64,000 nt of DNA, taken from an uncultured Lachnospiraceae bacterium (GTDB lineage: Bacteria > Bacillota > Clostridia > Lachnospirales > Lachnospiraceae). The notes beneath the pieces were generated by a model. It was not told where the DNA came from, did not search any database, and was given only the letters and a program-made list of their open reading frames with translations. How positions within the stretch are numbered: the first letter of the stretch is position 1; each line of letters opens with the position of its first letter. This document shows positions 60,303 to 64,000 of the stretch, in pieces. Both the position numbers and the translations under genes were made by a program. The stretch covers positions 131,127 to 195,126 of the forward strand of contig CAJUAO010000001.1 in assembly GCA_910584685.1 (NCBI GenBank). Reading direction: 5' to 3'.

Positions 60303-61760
60303 TTAATCCTTCTCCCTCATCATTTCTCCAATGTAATAAAAGCCCTTTGCCTCTAAAAGCTTTACGTTTACTATTCTTCCAATAAGGTCTTCGTCACCCT
60401 TAAAATGAACTGTTATTCCGGAGTCGAGCTTTCCTGTGACAAAGCCCTCAAGCTGTCCGTTTTTTTCCTCAACAAGCGCCTTTAGAGTTTCTCCCTCAAA
60501 TCTCTTAATCTGCTCATTCGCTATGGTCTGGACCTCCCTCAGGAGCCGGTCAAACCTTTCCTTTACCACAGCCTTTGGTATCTGCTCCTCCATAGCTGCA
60601 GCAGGCGTTCCCGTACGCCTTGAATAAATAAACGTATATGCGCTGTCATACCGCGCCTTTCTTACCACATCAAGAGTGTCCAGAAAATCCTCCTCCGTCT
60701 CTCCCGGAAAGCCTACCATTATATCGGTGGTAAGAGAAATATCAGGCACAGCCTCCCGTATTTTGGATACAAGCTCAAGATAATGCTCCTTATCATATTT
60801 TCTGTTCATTATCTTAAGAATACGGCTGCTTCCTGACTGCACCGGAAGATGAAGCTGCTTACAGATTTTTTTTGAATTTTTCATTACATCTATAAGCTCG
60901 TCAGACAAATCCTTAGGATGAGACGTCATAAATCTAATCCTCTTGATTCCGTCTATTTTTTCTACCTCTTTCAGCAGTTCGGCAAAGGATACAGGATTTT
61001 CCAGTGTTTTGCCGTAGGAATTAACATTTTGTCCAAGAAGCATTACTTCAACCACTCCATCTGCTGCAAGTCTCTTTATCTCGTCAATAATGTCCCTAGG
61101 TTTTCTGCTTCTCTCCCTGCCCCTTACATAAGGCACTATACAATAGCTGCAGAAATTGTCGCAGCCAAACATTATATTAACTCCTGACTTGAAAGAATAC
61201 TTCCTTTCCACAGGCAAATCCTCTATTATTATATCAGTATTTTCCCATAAATCAATAACTAATCTGTCGGATTTTAATCTATTATGCACAATTTCCGCAA
61301 ATTTAAAGATATTATGAGTTCCAAATATTATATCTACAAATCCATAGCTTTTCTTTATTTTTTCAACGGCAGAGGGCTCCTGCATCATACACCCGCACAG
61401 GGCTATAAGCATATCGTTATTTTTCTTCTTTATGTTTGAAAGATACCCAAGCCTTCCATAAACCTTAAGATTTGCATTCTCTCTTACAGTACATGTGTTA
61501 TATATGACAAAATCTGCCTTTTCATCCTCCGTTATTTTATATCCCATAAGCTCCAGTATGCCTATAAGCTTTTCCGAATCCCTTGCGTTCATCTGACATC
61601 CAAAGGTATTGACGCATGCCGTAAGGGGACGTCCCTTTTCCCTGCTTTTTTCTTCTATTATTTTCCTGCATTTTGCAATATAATAATACTGACGCTCCGG
61701 CTCATTTTTCGGAGGATTTTGTGATATATCTATCCTATCTAAATCTATGCTTCCAAACAT
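60303..61760 (-). CDS. miaB: tRNA-2-methylthio-N6-dimethylallyladenosine synthase MiaB
   Basis: MiaB adds a methylthio group to i6A37 of tRNAs that read codons starting with U, using two [4Fe-4S] clusters. The 485-residue protein has an N-terminal extension of about 40 residues, the UPF0004 domain with cysteines in NTFGCQMN, YNTCTVRENA and LCGCMMQ, a radical SAM core with CDNFCSYC and a C-terminal TRAM domain (ALVEEKNGQLEGFVTGKLDSGITVHFKG). It has a usual length. In many Clostridia miaB is followed by mutS; here two unrelated genes lie between them. Confidence 0.96.
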   Translation of the reverse strand: MFGSIDLDRIDISQNPPKNEPERQYYYIAKCRKIIEEKSREKGRPLTACVNTFGCQMNARDSEKLIGILELMGYKITEDEKADFVIYNTCTVRENANLKVYGRLGYLSNIKKKNNDMLIALCGCMMQEPSAVEKIKKSYGFVDIIFGTHNIFKFAEIVHNRLKSDRLVIDLWENTDIIIEDLPVERKYSFKSGVNIMFGCDNFCSYCIVPYVRGRERSRKPRDIIDEIKRLAADGVVEVMLLGQNVNSYGKTLENPVSFAELLKEVEKIDGIKRIRFMTSHPKDLSDELIDVMKNSKKICKQLHLPVQSGSSRILKIMNRKYDKEHYLELVSKIREAVPDISLTTDIMVGFPGETEEDFLDTLDVVRKARYDSAYTFIYSRRTGTPAAAMEEQIPKAVVKERFDRLLREVQTIANEQIKRFEGETLKALVEEKNGQLEGFVTGKLDSGITVHFKGDEDLIGRIVNVKLLEAKGFYYIGEMMREKD

Positions 61761-61808
61761 ATTTTATTCCTCTCACTTCTCCCACAGTACCAAGTTTTTC
61801 TAACGCTG

Positions 61809-63062
61809 TCAATTTCGTATCTGTCCGTTTCCATAAATTACATACTTATATGTAGTAAGCTCTCTTAACCCCATAGGTCCTCTCGCATGAAGCTTCTGGG
61901 TGCTTATTCCTATTTCGGCTCCAAAGCCAAATTCCTCTCCGTCAGTAAATCTTGTAGACGCGTTTACATATACGCACGCTGCGTCAATCTCATCAAGAAA
62001 TTTACACGCAGTCTCATAATTTTCAGTAATAATAGTCTCGCTATGCTTTGTGTTATGTTCGTTTATATGGTCTATGGCTTCCTCCACGCTTCCCACTGTC
62101 CTTACGGAAATAATATAATCTAAATATTCTGTATAAAAATCCTCATCTGTGGCGGAAACAATTTCACCGCTTATGTCTCTTGCCTCCTTGTCGCCCCGTA
62201 TCTCTACATTATGCTCCTTAAGGGCTGACACTGCCTTAGGAAGAAATTCACCTATAATATTCCTGTGTATAACAAGACTTTCACAGGCGTTACATACGCC
62301 TATACGCTGTGTTTTTGCATTTACAAGTATATTAAGCGCCATGTTAATATCAGCATCCTTATCTACATAAACATGACAGTTTCCTGTTCCTGTCTCTATA
62401 ACAGGAATTGTGCTGTTTTCCATGGTTGCCCTTATAAGTCCCGCGCTGCCTCTTGGTATAAGCAAATCAACATATTTATTCATTTTCATAAACTCTTTTG
62501 TTACGGCCCTGTCAGCAGATTCTATAAGGGTCACGGCGTTAGCGTCTATATTGCAGCCTTCAAGAGCTTTTCTTATTATATTTACTATTGCCCTTGTTGA
62601 GTTTATTGCGTCGCTGCCACCCTTAAGAATACATACGTTTCCTGATTTAAAGCATAGTCCGAAGGCATCTGAGGTTACATTAGGCCTTGCCTCATATATA
62701 ATTCCGATTACGCCTATAGGAACGCGCCTTTTGCCTACCGTCATACCATTTGGACGTTTTGACATATCCATAACCTCGCCTATAGGGTCAGGAAGCCCGG
62801 CAACCTTTCTAAGTCCCTTTGCCATTGCCTCTATTCTATCTCCGTTTAAAAAAAGCCTGTCAAGAATGGCAGATTTCATGCCGTTTTGTCTGCCATTCTC
62901 CATATCCTTCATATTTGCTTCTATTATAGCCGCCTCGTTTTTAACGAGGGCATCTGCTACGCTTAATAAAGCCTCATTCTTTTCATTCGTATTAAGGCAG
63001 CCTATTCCTTTTTTTGCATCTGCAGCAGCCCTGCATATATTTTCTAAATTAAAGCTTTCCAT
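61809..63062 (-). CDS. proA: Gamma-glutamyl phosphate reductase ProA
   Basis: ProA reduces glutamyl-5-phosphate to the semialdehyde in proline synthesis. The 417-residue protein has the conserved IGVIGIIYEARPNVTSDAFG, the cofactor region CFKSGNVCILKGGSDA, IPRGSAGLIRA, the catalytic cysteine in QRIGVCNACESLVIH and the C-terminal FGFGAEIGISTQKLHARGPMGL. Length and motifs are standard. GGAG precedes the ATG. proB is not in the window. It overlaps the 5-formyltetrahydrofolate cyclo-ligase gene by 14 bp, so the two are coupled. Confidence 0.97.
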   Translation of the reverse strand: MESFNLENICRAAADAKKGIGCLNTNEKNEALLSVADALVKNEAAIIEANMKDMENGRQNGMKSAILDRLFLNGDRIEAMAKGLRKVAGLPDPIGEVMDMSKRPNGMTVGKRRVPIGVIGIIYEARPNVTSDAFGLCFKSGNVCILKGGSDAINSTRAIVNIIRKALEGCNIDANAVTLIESADRAVTKEFMKMNKYVDLLIPRGSAGLIRATMENSTIPVIETGTGNCHVYVDKDADINMALNILVNAKTQRIGVCNACESLVIHRNIIGEFLPKAVSALKEHNVEIRGDKEARDISGEIVSATDEDFYTEYLDYIISVRTVGSVEEAIDHINEHNTKHSETIITENYETACKFLDEIDAACVYVNASTRFTDGEEFGFGAEIGISTQKLHARGPMGLRELTTYKYVIYGNGQIRN

Positions 63063-63648
63063 TATATACTCCTTTCTCCGTCACAACCATATCCATAAAT
63101 ATATCGTTTTCATTCATAGGCGCTTTGTCAACAAGCTGGTACTCTCCGCATACGCCTAAGAGGCAATCCGGTCTGTGACTGTATATATATCTGTCATAAA
63201 AGCCTTTTCCCATGCCTATTCTTCCTCCATGCCTGTCAAATACCACACCCGGTACAAGCATTATCGAGCTTTCCCCCTCCGGCCTGTATACAGGACAATT
63301 CCAATCAGGCTCTCTTATGCCCCTGTAGCCCTCCTTTAGCTCCTTTACGTCATATACGGCAAAAAAATCCATGCGAGAGTCATTTACAACTCTTGGAAAA
63401 ACGCACCTTTTGCCTGCCTTTAAGCTTTCCTCAAAAAGAGGGGTTAAATTTATTTCATTTCCCGCTGCCATATAAAAATATACCGTATGGGCATTTTTAT
63501 ATGCAAAAAGACTTTTAATATGCTTTATAATATTTTCGCTTAGCTTTAAAAGCTCGGCTTCTTCCAAGCTCTTTCTAAGCATAAGCTTTTGACGGCGCAA
63601 ACAGGACTTATCCCCGCCATTATTATTCTTTGTATGTTCTGCCGGCAT
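63049..63648 (-). CDS. 5-formyltetrahydrofolate cyclo-ligase
   Basis: This enzyme converts 5-formyltetrahydrofolate to methenyltetrahydrofolate with ATP. The 199-residue protein has the N-terminal RRQKLMLRKSLEEAELL, the AAGNEINLTPLFEESLKAGKRCVFPRVV segment, the ATP-binding LVPGVVFDRHGGRIGMGKGFYDRYI motif near residue 130 and the LLGVCGEYQLVD segment. An AAAGG lies nine bases before the ATG. It follows the DUF896 gene by 12 bp and overlaps proA, which suggests one transcript of three genes. Confidence 0.93.
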   Translation of the reverse strand: MPAEHTKNNNGGDKSCLRRQKLMLRKSLEEAELLKLSENIIKHIKSLFAYKNAHTVYFYMAAGNEINLTPLFEESLKAGKRCVFPRVVNDSRMDFFAVYDVKELKEGYRGIREPDWNCPVYRPEGESSIMLVPGVVFDRHGGRIGMGKGFYDRYIYSHRPDCLLGVCGEYQLVDKAPMNENDIFMDMVVTEKGVYNGKL

Positions 63649-63660
63649 ATCTATATACCT

Positions 63661-63876
63661 TTACTGATTTTTCTTTTTCATATCCTTAAGCTCTGTGATT
63701 GTTCCGTCAGGATTTTTAATGCTTATATTTTCAAGAGTGCCTCTAAGGTTATTATGGACTGCCCTTATATATGCCTCTCTTAATGCCTTCTGCTCGGCAA
63801 GCTCCTCACCGGTCAATCCCTCGCTCTTTGATTTTCTGTAAAGCTCATTTATTCTGTCTAAATCTGTTTTTTCCAT
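63661..63876 (-). CDS. DUF896 (YnzC-like) small protein
   Basis: The 71-residue protein has the DUF896 pattern LDRINELYRKSKSEGLTGEELAEQKALREAYIRAVHNNLRGTLENISI, two helices expected to form a hairpin. Members include Bacillus YnzC, whose function is not well established (reported links to the SOS response). GGAG lies upstream at about 11 bases, a long spacing. A 15-bp tandem repeat array lies just upstream, from about 63.9 kb to the window end. Confidence 0.85.
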   Translation of the reverse strand: MEKTDLDRINELYRKSKSEGLTGEELAEQKALREAYIRAVHNNLRGTLENISIKNPDGTITELKDMKKKNQ

Positions 63877-63904
63877 AAAAAAATATTCTCCGTTTTTTAT
63901 TCTG

Positions 63905-64000
63905 TATAAAAAAGTGTCAAAAGCTTTAGCTCAAAGAACTTTAGTTCAAAGAACTTTAGTTCAAAGAACTTTAGTTCAAAGAACTTTAGTTCAAAGAACT
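63905..64000 (+). repeat. R1-like repeat copy g with 15-bp tandem array (cut by window end)
   Basis: The left end TATAAAAAAGTGTC matches the R1 family start. After AAAAGC come five 15-bp units; four are identical (TTTAGTTCAAAGAAC) and the first differs at one base. Units begin at 63925, 63940, 63955, 63970 and 63985. Each contains the short palindrome GTTCAAAGAAC. The array runs off the window. Confidence 0.7.

Noticed and set aside
62410..63159. 249-codon plus-strand frame across proA
   Set aside because: It is the antisense shadow of proA and the cyclo-ligase gene, both of which have complete family motifs.
63925..64000. Possible CRISPR array
   Set aside because: The 15-bp units are directly adjacent with no spacers, and no cas gene is in the window.

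Overview
The window looks like a chromosomal segment of a low-GC, spore-forming Firmicute, most probably a Clostridia/Lachnospiraceae-type anaerobe. The evidence is the short HisG with a separate HisZ, RecU, a degenerate-proofreading PolA, ZapA, DUF896, a GerA spore germinant receptor subunit with a sigma-G-like promoter, AGGAGG ribosome sites, and strict TTGACA-N17-TATAAT promoters. Almost all genes are on the minus strand; only three (NCS2 permease, aroE, gerA) are on the plus strand.

Layout. 1-4.4 kb: a his operon (hisZ-hisG-hisD-hisB-hisI, then a partial gene) driven by a consensus promoter inside the end of recU. 4.4-6.0 kb: recU and an RluC/D-type pseudouridine synthase. 6.2-7.2 kb: a non-coding 925-bp composite of two large palindromes inside a 25-bp terminal inverted repeat, followed by a GNAT acetyltransferase and an aminoglycoside nucleotidyltransferase-like gene. 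8.5-25.5 kb: housekeeping genes (SDR, YgiQ radical SAM, HD-GYP/GGDEF protein, HAD phosphatase, RsuA-type synthase, M23 peptidase, FtsA-like ATPase, coaE, polA, zinc-finger membrane protein, DUF305 protein, tRNA-Leu, nadA, queH, NUDIX). 25.5-33.2 kb: cell wall and division (PBP, FtsW/RodA, U32 protein, zapA) and ruvAB. 33.4-43.8 kb: purine permease, coiled-coil protein, proS, esterase, aldo/keto reductase, XRE regulator with a beta-solenoid tail, glycosyltransferase, aroE, Rpn-type nuclease. 44-54 kb: gerA, and an ABC transporter with its two-component system, whose regulator and kinase genes are separated by a glycosyltransferase gene and a coiled-coil gene. 54-64 kb: sirtuin, mutS, SulP transporter, miaB, proA, 5-formyl-THF cyclo-ligase, DUF896.

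The least explained content is in the intergenic DNA. First, the 6.2-7.2 kb element has two hairpins whose cores are homologous with paired compensatory changes, while their 71-73 bp outer arms are unrelated between copies yet (nearly) perfect palindromes within each. Second, a family of about 80-150 bp intergenic repeats (called R1 here) begins with a stop-codon-containing TAAAAAAGTGTC hairpin and ends with TTTCCTATTATATAA; it often spans the gap from one gene's stop to the next gene's ribosome site. Third, a roughly 70-bp three-hairpin repeat (R2) occurs twice, flanked each time by a different direct repeat containing a -10-like sequence. All alignments were done by eye; no database search was possible.
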